DNA from: Legionella rowbothamii
Lineage (GTDB): Bacteria; Pseudomonadota; Gammaproteobacteria; Legionellales; Legionellaceae
Direction: 5' to 3'
Assembly (NCBI RefSeq): GCF_900639985.1
Contig: NZ_CAAAIM010000006.1
Location: forward strand, 124,001-188,000
Length of the DNA stretch: 64,000 nt
The notes beneath the pieces were generated by a model. It saw nothing but the letters and a program-made list of their open reading frames with translations. It ran no database searches and was not told the origin of the DNA. A program made the position numbers and the translations under genes. Shown here piece after piece: positions 47,059-55,574 of this stretch. How positions within the stretch are numbered: the stretch's first letter is position 1; every line of letters starts with the position of its first letter.

Positions 47059-47229
47059 ATTCTTAAAAAGACCGTTTTCAAACAGTATCATTTGATATCA
47101 AAAATCATCATTAACTTATTGTATTTTATTAATTTTTACCATATGCTATACTTCAAAAAATATCAAACGTTTTCATGTGAGAACTCACGAAAGTACACCT
47201 AGAAGTACACCTAATTTTTAAGTGGTGCA

Positions 47230-48480
47230 ATGATGGAAAGACAATTTACAGATGCCTATATTCGATCGCTAAAACCAAATTCTTCTCGCTATGAAGAATT
47301 CAGAGATGGAGGTTTTGGTATTCGAGTCACTCCCAAAGGGTTAAAAACATTTCTATACCGATATAAAATCAACGGTCAAAGGCATTTCATAACTATAGGC
47401 CACTACCCTGCTATGAGTTTATCGGAAGCCAAAAAACGCTTTATCGATTTAAGCGACATGCGCCATGGGGAGGTAAATCCCAAAGAACAGATCGCAGAAC
47501 AAAAACAGAAAGACCAGAGTACAGTAAAAAATCTGATACTACACTGGTATACCAATTACATTGAAAAACACCGTGCCCAGCCCCTGCAAGTCTGGCAGCA
47601 CATCAAGGGAGATATTATTCCCTTATTAGGCAATAAAAAACTCGAACACTTAAAAACTCGTGAGATCACTCAAGCACTGGATAAAATTGTAGGCCGTGGC
47701 TCACCAGTTCATGCCAATAAAGTCTTAAGCACGCTAAAACAAGCATTCAACTACGCAGTAAGCCGAGGCGAAATGCTGCTAAATCCTGCCATGACCATAC
47801 GAGCCAGAGACATAGGCGGTATAGAAAAACCCAGAGAACGCTATTTAACCCTCGATGAAGTAAAAATCCTATGGCAATTCCTCGACAGCGAAGAACACGG
47901 CACCTCCTTCCAGATCAGAGCAGCCCTGAAAATCATCCTGCTTACAGGCGTAAGAACAGGCGAAATCCGAGTAGCTAGATGGTCAGAATTCGATTTTGAA
48001 AACTCCTTATGGACTATCCCCGCCGAAAATACTAAAACCAACATAGTCATGAGAATTCACCTCACAGAAATAACCAAAAAGGTATTACGAGAGCTTCAAG
48101 CACGCAGCGATTCAGAATACGTCATTACAGGCGCAGACGGACAAAGTATTTTATCCGACCGAGCTATGCCAAGAGCCGTGATCAGAATACAATCCCGTGT
48201 CGGAATTCCGCACTGGACAGCCCATGATCTAAGACGCACTTTTGCAACCCAGCTTGGAGAGGCTCTGCATGTTGATCCAGTCGTGATTGAAAAATGTTTA
48301 GGACATAAGATGCCAAAGATCATGGCGACTTATAATAAAAATGAAATGCTGCCTCAAAGAAAAGAAGCACTAGAAAGGTGGAGCCAACACCTTAAATCCT
48401 TATCTCAAAACAATTTAGACGTAGCCTGGATGAAACAACGTGAAATCCAGGAACCCATGAGCGCAGCGAATTCATTCTAA
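47230..48480 (+). CDS. int: P4-type tyrosine integrase
   Basis: 416 residues. The N-terminal DUF4102 arm-binding domain (FRDGGFGIRVTPKGLKTFLY, GHYPAMSLSEAKK) leads to a core-binding and a catalytic domain. Catalytic residues: Arg in LLTGVRTGEIRVARW, His and Arg in HDLRRTFATQLG, His in CLGHKMPKIMATYN with the Tyr in YNKNE. These integrases insert at the 3' end of tRNA genes, and the tRNA piece is 170 bases upstream. A TATACT at 47147 could be the -10 box. Confidence 0.95.
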   Translation: MMERQFTDAYIRSLKPNSSRYEEFRDGGFGIRVTPKGLKTFLYRYKINGQRHFITIGHYPAMSLSEAKKRFIDLSDMRHGEVNPKEQIAEQKQKDQSTVKNLILHWYTNYIEKHRAQPLQVWQHIKGDIIPLLGNKKLEHLKTREITQALDKIVGRGSPVHANKVLSTLKQAFNYAVSRGEMLLNPAMTIRARDIGGIEKPRERYLTLDEVKILWQFLDSEEHGTSFQIRAALKIILLTGVRTGEIRVARWSEFDFENSLWTIPAENTKTNIVMRIHLTEITKKVLRELQARSDSEYVITGADGQSILSDRAMPRAVIRIQSRVGIPHWTAHDLRRTFATQLGEALHVDPVVIEKCLGHKMPKIMATYNKNEMLPQRKEALERWSQHLKSLSQNNLDVAWMKQREIQEPMSAANSF

Positions 48481-48578
48481 TAAGTATCAATTGGCTGTCC
48501 ATAGCATATGTTCCAAAATGGAACTTATGCTGATTATGCAAAGTTACCTAGAGTTTTTGATAAATTTCAAATCAAATC

Positions 48579-48607
48579 TTGTAAACTCAGTTTACAAAAA
48601 CTATAAT
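48579..48607 (+). promoter_or_regulatory. Promoter with palindromic operator of the toxin-antitoxin pair
   Basis: TTGTAA (48579-48584) and TATAAT (48602-48607) are 17 bases apart, an ideal sigma-70 promoter. The perfect inverted repeat TTGTAAAC-TCA-GTTTACAA (48579-48597) overlaps the -35 box and part of the spacer. It is the likely binding site of the HTH antitoxin encoded downstream, which would give autorepression. Confidence 0.7.
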
Positions 48608-48627
48608 AACAATATGGAATAGAAGTA

Positions 48628-48984
48628 ATGGTTACAAAACCTTCTAAAAAAACAGACCTAGAGCTTTTTGCTTTGATTGAGCAAAAAATTAAAGAAAGAA
48701 ACTATCTCTTTGTAAAGCATGCAAAAGAAAGGCAACAACAAAGAAATATTTCAGAACTTGATGTGCTCAATATTTTAGAGGGTAAATCAGGCTATGAGAG
48801 AAAAAGAAACAAAAGCAAGGATTCCTATGAATCCAACTACATACATGAAAAACCGCAGGATTGGAAATACTGTATTGAAGGCAAAGATATAGATGAGAAA
48901 AAAGTACGAATTATTCTTACATTTGATGACCATCTGATGCCCATTATTACAGTAATCAATTTAAGCGAGGAGGAAATACCATGA
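48628..48984 (+). CDS. DUF4258-type toxin candidate
   Basis: 118 residues. The DUF4258 pattern is clear: YLFVKHAKERQQQRNISELDVLNILEG, later YCIEGKDIDEKKVRIILTFDDHLMPIITVI. This compact RelE-like or BECR-like fold occurs in type II toxins thought to cleave RNA. It lacks other domains. The next gene, which overlaps by four bases (ATGA), encodes a helix-turn-helix protein, the usual antitoxin layout. Toxicity is inferred from family and context. Confidence 0.8.
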   Translation: MVTKPSKKTDLELFALIEQKIKERNYLFVKHAKERQQQRNISELDVLNILEGKSGYERKRNKSKDSYESNYIHEKPQDWKYCIEGKDIDEKKVRIILTFDDHLMPIITVINLSEEEIP

Positions 48985-49445
48985 AAACTAAAATAGAATC
49001 CACATTCCTTTACGAAGGACTTGGTTTTCCTATTGAATTAGAAAATGTAGAAATGATTAACATCAATGACGAATGGCATCCCAAAATTGATGTCCGCTAC
49101 GTTGCTGATGAAATAATAAAAAAATTGGCTATCCAAGAAGAAAGATTAACAGGTAATCAAGTGAAATTCATTCGTTCCTATTTCTCCATGCCTTTACGTG
49201 AATTTGGTGAAACCGTGGTTCATGAATCACACACCGCCGTCAGTAAATGGGAAAAATGTGAAGATGAGATAACCAATATGAATGAAAATACCGAACAGGT
49301 ATTACGACTCTATATTATCGAACAAACTCAAACCAAGACTAAAGCTGATCAAAAGAATTTTTATTCGAACTTTAGAAGAAGCAGAGCTTTTGTAAAGGCA
49401 AAAGGTAAAAAACCCAAACCACTGCAATTAAACCTCTGTGCGTAA
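48981..49445 (+). CDS. HTH antitoxin candidate
   Basis: 154 residues. The centre has an XRE/MqsA-like helix-turn-helix: LTGNQVKFIRSYFSMPLREFGETVVHESHTAVSKWEK. The first about 60 residues are the probable toxin-binding part (GFPIELENVEMININDEW). The C-terminus is basic (RRSRAFVKAKGKKPKPLQL). It overlaps the toxin gene by ATGA, so both come from one mRNA, and a strong terminator follows. The palindrome in the promoter fits its binding site. Order is toxin first, as in higBA and mqsRA. Confidence 0.8.
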   Translation: MKTKIESTFLYEGLGFPIELENVEMININDEWHPKIDVRYVADEIIKKLAIQEERLTGNQVKFIRSYFSMPLREFGETVVHESHTAVSKWEKCEDEITNMNENTEQVLRLYIIEQTQTKTKADQKNFYSNFRRSRAFVKAKGKKPKPLQLNLCA

Positions 49446-49520
49446 ATTGTTTGCACTGAATACCAGCCGGTGACATTTTGTCACCAACTGAAATTAACAA
49501 TTAATGAACAAAGTGGGATT

Positions 49521-49549
49521 AAGGGAGGTGGCAAATTGCCACCTCCCTT
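49521..49549 (+). terminator. Strong terminator after the toxin-antitoxin pair
   Basis: AAGGGAGGTGGCAA / TTGCCACCTCCCTT is a 14-base perfect stem, followed by TTCAATTG. A variant of the same sequence stands at 44906-44934 on the other side of the island border. Confidence 0.8.
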
Positions 49550-49589
49550 TCAATTGAATAAAACAGGTTATGGAAAACAGGTGATTATT

Positions 49590-49763
49590 ATGACTAAGAA
49601 ACATTTATCTACTTTTGAAAGAGAAATGCGAGACCCTATTTTTCGTAAACAATTTGAAAAAGAATACCAAGACGAACTTGAAAAATGTCAAAATAACTGT
49701 GAGAAAACCAGCCTAAAAAGTAGAAGCACCTCTGACCGTAATTCAAAAAAATGTAAAACTTAA
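49590..49763 (+). CDS. Small protein, possibly a truncated antitoxin
   Basis: 57 residues from the ATG at 49590: MTKKHLSTFEREMRDPIFRK, QFEKEYQDELEKCQ and a basic, disordered end. The start resembles the N-terminal helix of HigA-type antitoxins (DPxFRxxYE). No DNA-binding domain follows, so it may be a fragment of one. Weak ribosome site. A frame starting at 49470 is open but runs through the terminator and is not accepted. Confidence 0.4.
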   Translation: MTKKHLSTFEREMRDPIFRKQFEKEYQDELEKCQNNCEKTSLKSRSTSDRNSKKCKT

Positions 49764-50260
49764 ATATACTTTAAACAACTTCCACTTTTGGGGTAACTTT
49801 ATAAAAAATGAGTGATAAATATAATTTAGAAATTAATATAACCACTTGATTTTTAATTAAATAAATTGAAATTAATGGTTATCTCTAAAAACCTCTAATA
49901 AAAACCTACCCTTTGGTAACACGCAAAAAGCCAAAATCCATTCAAATAATCCTATATAAATAACAGGTTACCCCCAACACTCCAGGGTTACGGCCAGAAT
50001 CGCGGCTAGAGTGAAATCATCTTGCAAACATCCAGAGGAGCAAGCCTTGCTTCTTGCCTGTTTTAGCAATACATAGCAAAAAGCAAAGCTTAATACTCTA
50101 CTGTTATCGTTTTGCCTCTAATTTTATGCAATTTGAAAATTTATCACAAAAACATTGTTGCTGGGATATGCACGCTATAATATTAAAAAGCACTTTTTAT
50201 TTTATAAAAAAAATAAAATATTATATTTCATATAGATAAACAGAAAATAAAATTATTTAA
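49764..50260. other. Intergenic region with a repeat module at 49984-50020
   Basis: About 500 AT-rich bases. TTACGGCCAGAATCGCGGCT (about 49984) resembles TTACGGCTAGAGCCGTAGCT near 44972, and both are followed by AGAGT. No gene is supported. Confidence 0.5.
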
Positions 50261-50290
50261 TGTAATGTTTTTGGTATAAAATTTATTACA
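50261..50290 (+). promoter_or_regulatory. Likely promoter and operator of the AbiEi-like gene
   Basis: TGTAAT (50261) and ATTACA (50285) form an inverted repeat around the -10-like TATAAA (50275-50280), ten bases before the ATG. AbiEi antitoxins repress their own promoter through inverted repeats, so this is the likely operator. Confidence 0.5.
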
Positions 50291-50300
50291 TGGGTTAATC

Positions 50301-50900
50301 ATGAAATCAATGAGTGACAGCATTTTAAGACGAATCAGAGCGAAACAACACGGTTGGGTTTTCACACCTAAAGATTTTATTGATATTGCACCTCGAAATA
50401 CAGTAGGCGTGACCTTATACAGGCTGGTTGAAAAAGGTATTATCAGGAAAATTGGGCATGGGATATATGATTTCCCTGTCAAACATTCAAAACTTGGAAC
50501 TCTATCAGCAAATCCTGATGCAATAGCAAGAGCAATTGCATCAAAAAAGGGTGATATTATTCAACCCGGTGGTGCTCAATTAGCTAATCAGCTTGGCTTT
50601 GATGATCAAGTATCAGCTACACCGTCTTATATTGTTTCTGGTGTCTCCCGACAAAAAACCATAGCGAACTATCCAATAAAATTTAGTCATTCAAAATTTA
50701 TGAATAATATACCTTTAAATCCCCATGTGATTAAGGTACTGAATGCATTAAACCATATTGGAAAGAATCATATTACTGAAGATATGGTGCAGAAAAGTAA
50801 AAAAATATTGTCTCAAAGAGACAAAGCCCAACTTAAAAAAATATTGAATCAGTTACCAGACTGGATGATTTACGTTGTTTTAAAAATCCTAGGAAAATAA
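50301..50900 (+). CDS. AbiEi-like antitoxin/regulator (DUF6088)
   Basis: 199 residues. The N-terminal winged-helix is typical (MSDSILRRIRAKQHGWVFTPKDF, then TLYRLVEKGIIRKIGHGIYDFP). The middle QPGGAQLANQLGFDDQVSATPSYIVSG and the end match DUF6088/AbiEi proteins, the antitoxin and transcriptional repressor of type IV toxin-antitoxin AbiE systems. Two bases after the stop the next gene, the toxin, starts, but it is truncated. Intact here. Confidence 0.85.
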   Translation: MKSMSDSILRRIRAKQHGWVFTPKDFIDIAPRNTVGVTLYRLVEKGIIRKIGHGIYDFPVKHSKLGTLSANPDAIARAIASKKGDIIQPGGAQLANQLGFDDQVSATPSYIVSGVSRQKTIANYPIKFSHSKFMNNIPLNPHVIKVLNALNHIGKNHITEDMVQKSKKILSQRDKAQLKKILNQLPDWMIYVVLKILGK

Positions 50901-50902
50901 TA

Positions 50903-51133
50903 ATGCAAGATTTATTGGAATTTAGTCCTCAAAAGCGCCAACAAGCTTTTGAAGAAGCCACAGCTCGTTCCACAACAATTAAGAACCCAATTATAATTGA
51001 GAAGGATTTTTGGGTATGCAGGACTCTAGATCAAATTTTCTCTAATGAAGACCACTCTCCTCATGTGATTTTTAAAGGAGGAACTTCACTTTGTCACAAT
51101 TTGAAAATAACTTCATATATATTCAATCAATAA
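50903..51133 (+). pseudogene. Truncated AbiEii-like nucleotidyltransferase toxin
   Basis: 76 residues only. NPIIIEKDFWVCRTLDQIF and then VIFKGGTSLCHNLK are the start of the AbiEii/AbiGii nucleotidyltransferase fold (GGTSL is the catalytic G-S region). The next conserved part (the aspartates of SEDID) and about 200 residues are missing. The text after GGTSL, KITSYIFNQ, is probably out-of-family. So the toxin is inactive while the antitoxin remains. Confidence 0.8.
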
Positions 51134-51670
51134 CCGGTAGGAAAAACCTTTGACAAACACTCCGATTTAAATAAACATCATCAATAGATAACCATTAAAC
51201 TAAACTTTCACCACAATTTTTTAACTCCCCAAATCAATGAGCCTAAATCCGTCCAAAACAAGACCGACCTTAACACGACACATCAACCCGGCACAAACCC
51301 GACATAGCACAATTCAGCACTAACAAGGGAAAAATAACTGTCGAATATAAAAACCCGACAAAGTGAAACTCTCCAGGCCGACCCACCTCATAACTCTAAA
51401 ATCTGTTTTTTATGTGTTTACGCGCGCGAGGAAAAATTTTTAAACAATTTTGAACAAAAATAACTAATTGCCAATGCAAAAACTTCTCAGTAAAAAAATA
51501 TAAGGTTCATTGAATATCATTTAGTATCAAACTCATTTTCCCTATTGACACCCTCCACCAATTTCCTAGAATGAATCAAGTTTAATGCATCTTGGTTATC
51601 TAAATATCATCGATTGATAGCGTTTGATATCAATTGAAATGCAAATACAGAGTTAAAACAGGAGTAAAAA
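51134..51670. other. Non-coding region with C-rich, G-poor stretch
   Basis: About 540 bases. From 51230 to 51390 the plus strand is rich in C and A and poor in G, with short related words (ACCCGGCAC, ACCCGACAT, ACCCGACAA, GACCGACC). At 51515 lies TATCATTTAGTATCAAA, nearly the same as 47086-47102 in front of the integrase. At 51618 stands CGTTTGATATCAATTG. This may be the remains of an origin or a regulatory zone of the next gene. Confidence 0.5.
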
Positions 51671-52382
51671 ATGGATTTCTTATTCGTCACCACATACGAA
51701 CGGGGCGCACTCAGTGAAATCCCTCTCATGCAACGAGTAGTCTATCTCATGGGCATCCGCCCCTACATGGACAGAAAAACGTTCATAGTCGGCATTAAAC
51801 GCAAAATCAGTTACCAGTCACTGAGAGAAACACTTTATGTCGCGCCCATCAAAGGCGTAAAAACAGGCTGCCCCAGCCACCAACAAATGAAACGAGTAAT
51901 TAAATCCCTGGCACGCCAAGATATTATAGAAATTTGTTCAACAAACAAAAACCTCATAGTTAAATGTCTTCTGGCTAATCCATATGAGCCAGTGGACATT
52001 GAAAATGAATCTCAGGCTGAAAAAAATCCATCAACACAAATAGAGCAGAATAAGGCACGACCTCAAGAAAATATAAAATCAATAAAAACCCGAAAAGCCA
52101 ACCTATGTTTCAAAATCAGCTATCAAATCTCAATCCAACAGAAACCTAAAAGATCTATACCTAAAATTCGAAAAATTCTGGCAACTCTACCCACTACCTA
52201 GCTATAAATCTGAAGCCTGGAAGCAATTTCAGCAAATTGATCCTGATGAGCAGCTTTTTGCAAATATCATGAATGGGTTACAGGTACAGCTAACCAAACT
52301 TAGTCAATCAACATTTTATTGGCCTTATCCTGTAGGCTGGTTGGGTCAAAAGAGTTGGTGTAAAGATCCAGCTACCCAATAA
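51671..52382 (+). pseudogene. Replication-type island protein gene, frameshifted
   Basis: The first frame (to TAG at 52199) gives MDFLFVTTYERGALSEIPLM, a winged-helix-like first half (RVIKSLARQDIIEICSTNKN). After about 52090 the normal text is in another frame: LKDLYLKFEKFWQLYPLPSY, then KQFQQIDPDEQLFANIM, then WPYPVGWLGQKSWCKDPATQ and a TAA at 52380. FWxxYP with an AW-x-FQQIxPDE segment is typical of C-termini of phage replication proteins. So a frameshift separates the halves. Ends 11 bases inside the convergent OLD gene. Confidence 0.6.
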
Positions 52383-54111
52383 GTTTCTTAAGAAATATTT
52401 CGTGTGCAGACGCAAGAAAATTTTGCTTCAATAACTCATTCGCTTGATCACAAAAAATCTGACAAATCTGTTTTTTTCGCCCTGGATTGTCTATCAAAAA
52501 GGGAGCGCTATCAGGATTATTAAGAGATGTACACTCTTCTGCATATCTTAGGATCTGTTTTTTATAGTGCGCTGGTTTGTTTCTATCATTAATCTGATCT
52601 TTTTTTATTATTTTGTATTTATCTTTTTTTAATATCTGATTAATCACTATTATCATCATCTGATAAGGTAAGAAATCTTCAATTTCCCAATCTGCATCTA
52701 AATTACTAGCAATTACGCCATCGTGCCGAGGAAGCGATTCGATATTCACGCAAAGATTTTTGTATGAATTAGGCTTTAGCTGATTTTTCTGTTCTCTTCC
52801 TTCGTTATCATTATCAAATATGCAAATAAAATTAGGTTTATAATTCAGATCTCTAGCAAAATGATCATAATATTGTAGATACCCAGCAATTTTAGATGCC
52901 CCGCCTGACCAAACAATATTAGGTATGGGTAAGTTAAGATAACTAAATAATGTTTCTAAATATCTTTTATCCTCCTCTCCCTCTACAAGTATATTGTGAG
53001 GAAGAACCTCCCACCCATCGTTATTAGTTATTCCTAAATGATTTTTAATCAAGGTAGCTTTTTCGTAATTTGATTTACACTTAAATGGGAATGCAGACAT
53101 CTCATAGTAATTTTGATTAGGTCTTCTCTGATAAGTTTTGTCTGATATTTCCCCGACGAATAAGTGAGTATCGTTTAACTCATTCAATTTTATGAAATGT
53201 TGAGAATGAGTAGTCAGAATAACAGGTTGACCTCTTTTTTCTACAATTTCATGCATAACATTCGAAATTTGCTTTTGCAATCTAGGCTGCAGAAATGCCT
53301 CCGGCTCGTCTATACCCCAAACTATATTCTTTTTGGAGTTTTGAGAAATAAATTGCATCAAGGCAAGAAACACAGCTCTTTGTGCTCCACTGCCTTTAGC
53401 TGCAATACCATGATTGTTACCATCGTATAGAGTTATCGAGGTCATATTTTTAACAACATCTCTTAATTTATCAAACTCAGCAAATTTAATTCTTAATTCT
53501 TTCCCTTTTAAGATACCGTCAAAATTAGTTCACTGTCTGAAACAATCATTTATTTCATTTTCAATATCGGCAATGGCATGTTGAGATAATTCTATAAACT
53601 CAGCTAATTTTACTAACGGTGCAGACTGTTTAGATCTTTTTGCGTCTAACGGCATAAGACCGTCCTTCTCGAGAATCACTGAAATTAAATTTGGCAGTAC
53701 TATATTGTGAGACTCAACATACAAATAATGGAATTGAGAAAGAATATCTTTAACTTTATCTATATTGGAACTCTTACCATTAATAAAGTAATGAGGATCA
53801 CAATTATTTTTGAAAATAATTTGAAGTGAAATTTCCTCTCCATCTTTTATAAAAGTACCAGTAAGTTCCGTTTTCGCCCCCGCACCACCTGAACCATAAA
53901 AAATGTGATGAGGAATATCATGATTTGCTTGATAATTATCTTTCTCATAAATGTGGTTAAAAAACACATTTAAAGCCCGTAAAAAATTAGTCTTTCCGAT
54001 ATTATTTTCTCCACAAATAACTACTGGCCTGGAATCACTGATATCAAGGCATACATCTAAAAGTGAACGATATTTTTTAACATGAAATTTCGAGAATTTA
54101 ATTTTATTCAT
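52372..54111 (-). pseudogene. OLD-family ATPase/TOPRIM nuclease, split by one in-frame TGA
   Basis: Two pieces in one frame: 53530-54111 (193 residues) and 52372-53445 (357 residues). Between them, after NDCFRQ, a TGA is followed by TNFDGILKGKELRIKFAEFD and on to the next ATG, so the frame is intact apart from the stop. Domains: Walker A GENNIGKTNFL (residue 34), signature-like GSGAQRAVFLALM, Walker B IVWGIDEPEAFLQP, LTTHSQHF, then TOPRIM ILVEGEEDKRYLE and ICIFDNDNEGRE. Joined length about 579, like OLD nucleases of the GajA type used against phage. No GajB-type helicase gene is beside it. Confidence 0.8.
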
Positions 54112-54764
54112 TAAACAATATCCTTGTTTCAGACTGGACTATGAAAAAAAAAAGAACTAGATAGTTTTATTACCAATTATTATAGCTTGGCTTTTAAAGT
54201 CCGATCATATCGTAATAAAACTCTGCGTCACTGCATCTATCAGCAGTGACGCAGAAATACTTATAGAAAATCTGATTTTAAAATCAACTAATTAACAACT
54301 AAAATTCAATCCCACACCACAGGATTGAACAAAATATTCCTCCAAAACCTATTGCCCCAAGATCTCACCTTTGCTAAATTTTTCATAAGCATAACTGATG
54401 AGCCTGTGCAACTCAGGCGAAACCTTCGGGTCTTATGCTAAGCCACTCTCATCCCATAACCTGTGGCTGGACGTCTAGTCGGGAATCTGTAGTTCTAGGA
54501 TAGGCTACCATCGGGTAGATAAGTTAATAATCACTTCTTTATTAACCATGGATCAGCGGCAGCTGTTGTTGGATTGCCGTGCGTTTTTGTATTTAAACAA
54601 TAAGGAGATAAACCACTAAAAAAACCGTTGTACCAAAATAATCATTAACCTTGATTTGCCCCACCATTTCGAGCCTTGCAGCGCAAGCTGGATATCCTCT
54701 TTGAGTGAATCGCTCGACTAACACTAAACCAAAGACAGGGCAAATATATTGATTGAATAAAACT
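54112..54764. other. Non-coding border region
   Basis: About 650 bases between the OLD gene and the recombinase pair. A tiny frame at 54549 (MDQRQLLLDCRAFLYLNNKE) follows no ribosome site and is not accepted. A short hairpin GCTTGCGC... is present near 54675. No gene supported. Confidence 0.4.
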
Positions 54765-55574
54765 ATGCGCAAACACTCTTTAAGACAAATAGCGAGCCAG
54801 TATCTGGATCATGATAATAGCGGTAGTCCTCGCGGTAAAAAATATCGTCGCTTTGTTATTCTTAGGATGATAGAGGAGCTCTTTGTGCTTGGGCTTGCTC
54901 CATCCAATTGGCCTTGTTTGACCCCAATCCATTTGCAACAACTGCTTCAACATTGGCATAAGAAAAAAGTTAAACCCTCGACCCTAATGAATTACATGAC
55001 AATCATCCGCAAATTCCTCTGCCATGTAGGTCATAAGGCAGAGAATATTGATAATCTCAGTCTTGGTTTGCAAACTAAGAAAATTAAAAAGAAAACACGG
55101 AAATCCCCTAATGATTTATTAGAGAAGATCAAAGATCCTGTTGCCAAAATTCTCTTAAGCTTTCAAATTCATTTTGGTTTGACCTTGAGCGAAGCCATGC
55201 GCATTTTGCCCGGAGTACATATTCAAGAACATGAATTATTACTGACCCGAGAAATCACTTTTAATAGCAAGGATAGGAAGATTCCTATTCGCTCTGAAGC
55301 TCAAATAAAGCTTATAGAGGATTTTAATCTATTAACCCAAGGGAACGGTTGTCTTATCACTACTCATGGTTACAGAGCTATCTGTTTTAGCTGGCAAAAG
55401 GCTATGAAGTCCTTAAGGTTTTCTGGAAAAAAATGCTGGCGTTATCTTTATGCCCAACAATTAAATTCACAATTATCCTCTCAAATATCCCATTACCGCT
55501 TGTCCTTACTCATCATGGATGAAATGGGATTGAAATCACGTACCTCACTTTGGAGTTATCTCAATGAGCAATAA
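54765..55574 (+). CDS. Integrase-like protein, catalytically degenerate
   Basis: 269 residues from ATG 54765 (a TTG at 54753 would add four). Same family as its neighbour (phage-integrase N-terminal SAM-like domain plus Integrase_1): SPRGKKYRRFVILRMIEELF, TPIHLQQLLQHWHKKKVKPS, LNYMTIIRKFL. The catalytic positions are lost: GLTLSEAM for GLRREESM, KKCWRYLYAQQLNS for HGLRHAYAQRRY and no LGHSRLNITKIYL segment. So it cannot cut DNA but could act as a partner subunit. The next gene overlaps its end by 11 bases. Confidence 0.8.
   Translation: MRKHSLRQIASQYLDHDNSGSPRGKKYRRFVILRMIEELFVLGLAPSNWPCLTPIHLQQLLQHWHKKKVKPSTLMNYMTIIRKFLCHVGHKAENIDNLSLGLQTKKIKKKTRKSPNDLLEKIKDPVAKILLSFQIHFGLTLSEAMRILPGVHIQEHELLLTREITFNSKDRKIPIRSEAQIKLIEDFNLLTQGNGCLITTHGYRAICFSWQKAMKSLRFSGKKCWRYLYAQQLNSQLSSQISHYRLSLLIMDEMGLKSRTSLWSYLNEQ

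Noticed and set aside
47016..47100. A full tRNA gene
   Set aside because: Only the 3' part (from the anticodon loop to CCA) is present; the 5' half does not follow.
53530..53532. Recoding of TGA (selenocysteine or tryptophan) in the OLD gene
   Set aside because: No SECIS-like hairpin directly after the codon, and other genes here use TGA as a stop.
54549..54620. 23-codon frame MDQRQLLLDC...
   Set aside because: Too short, without ribosome site or known relatives.
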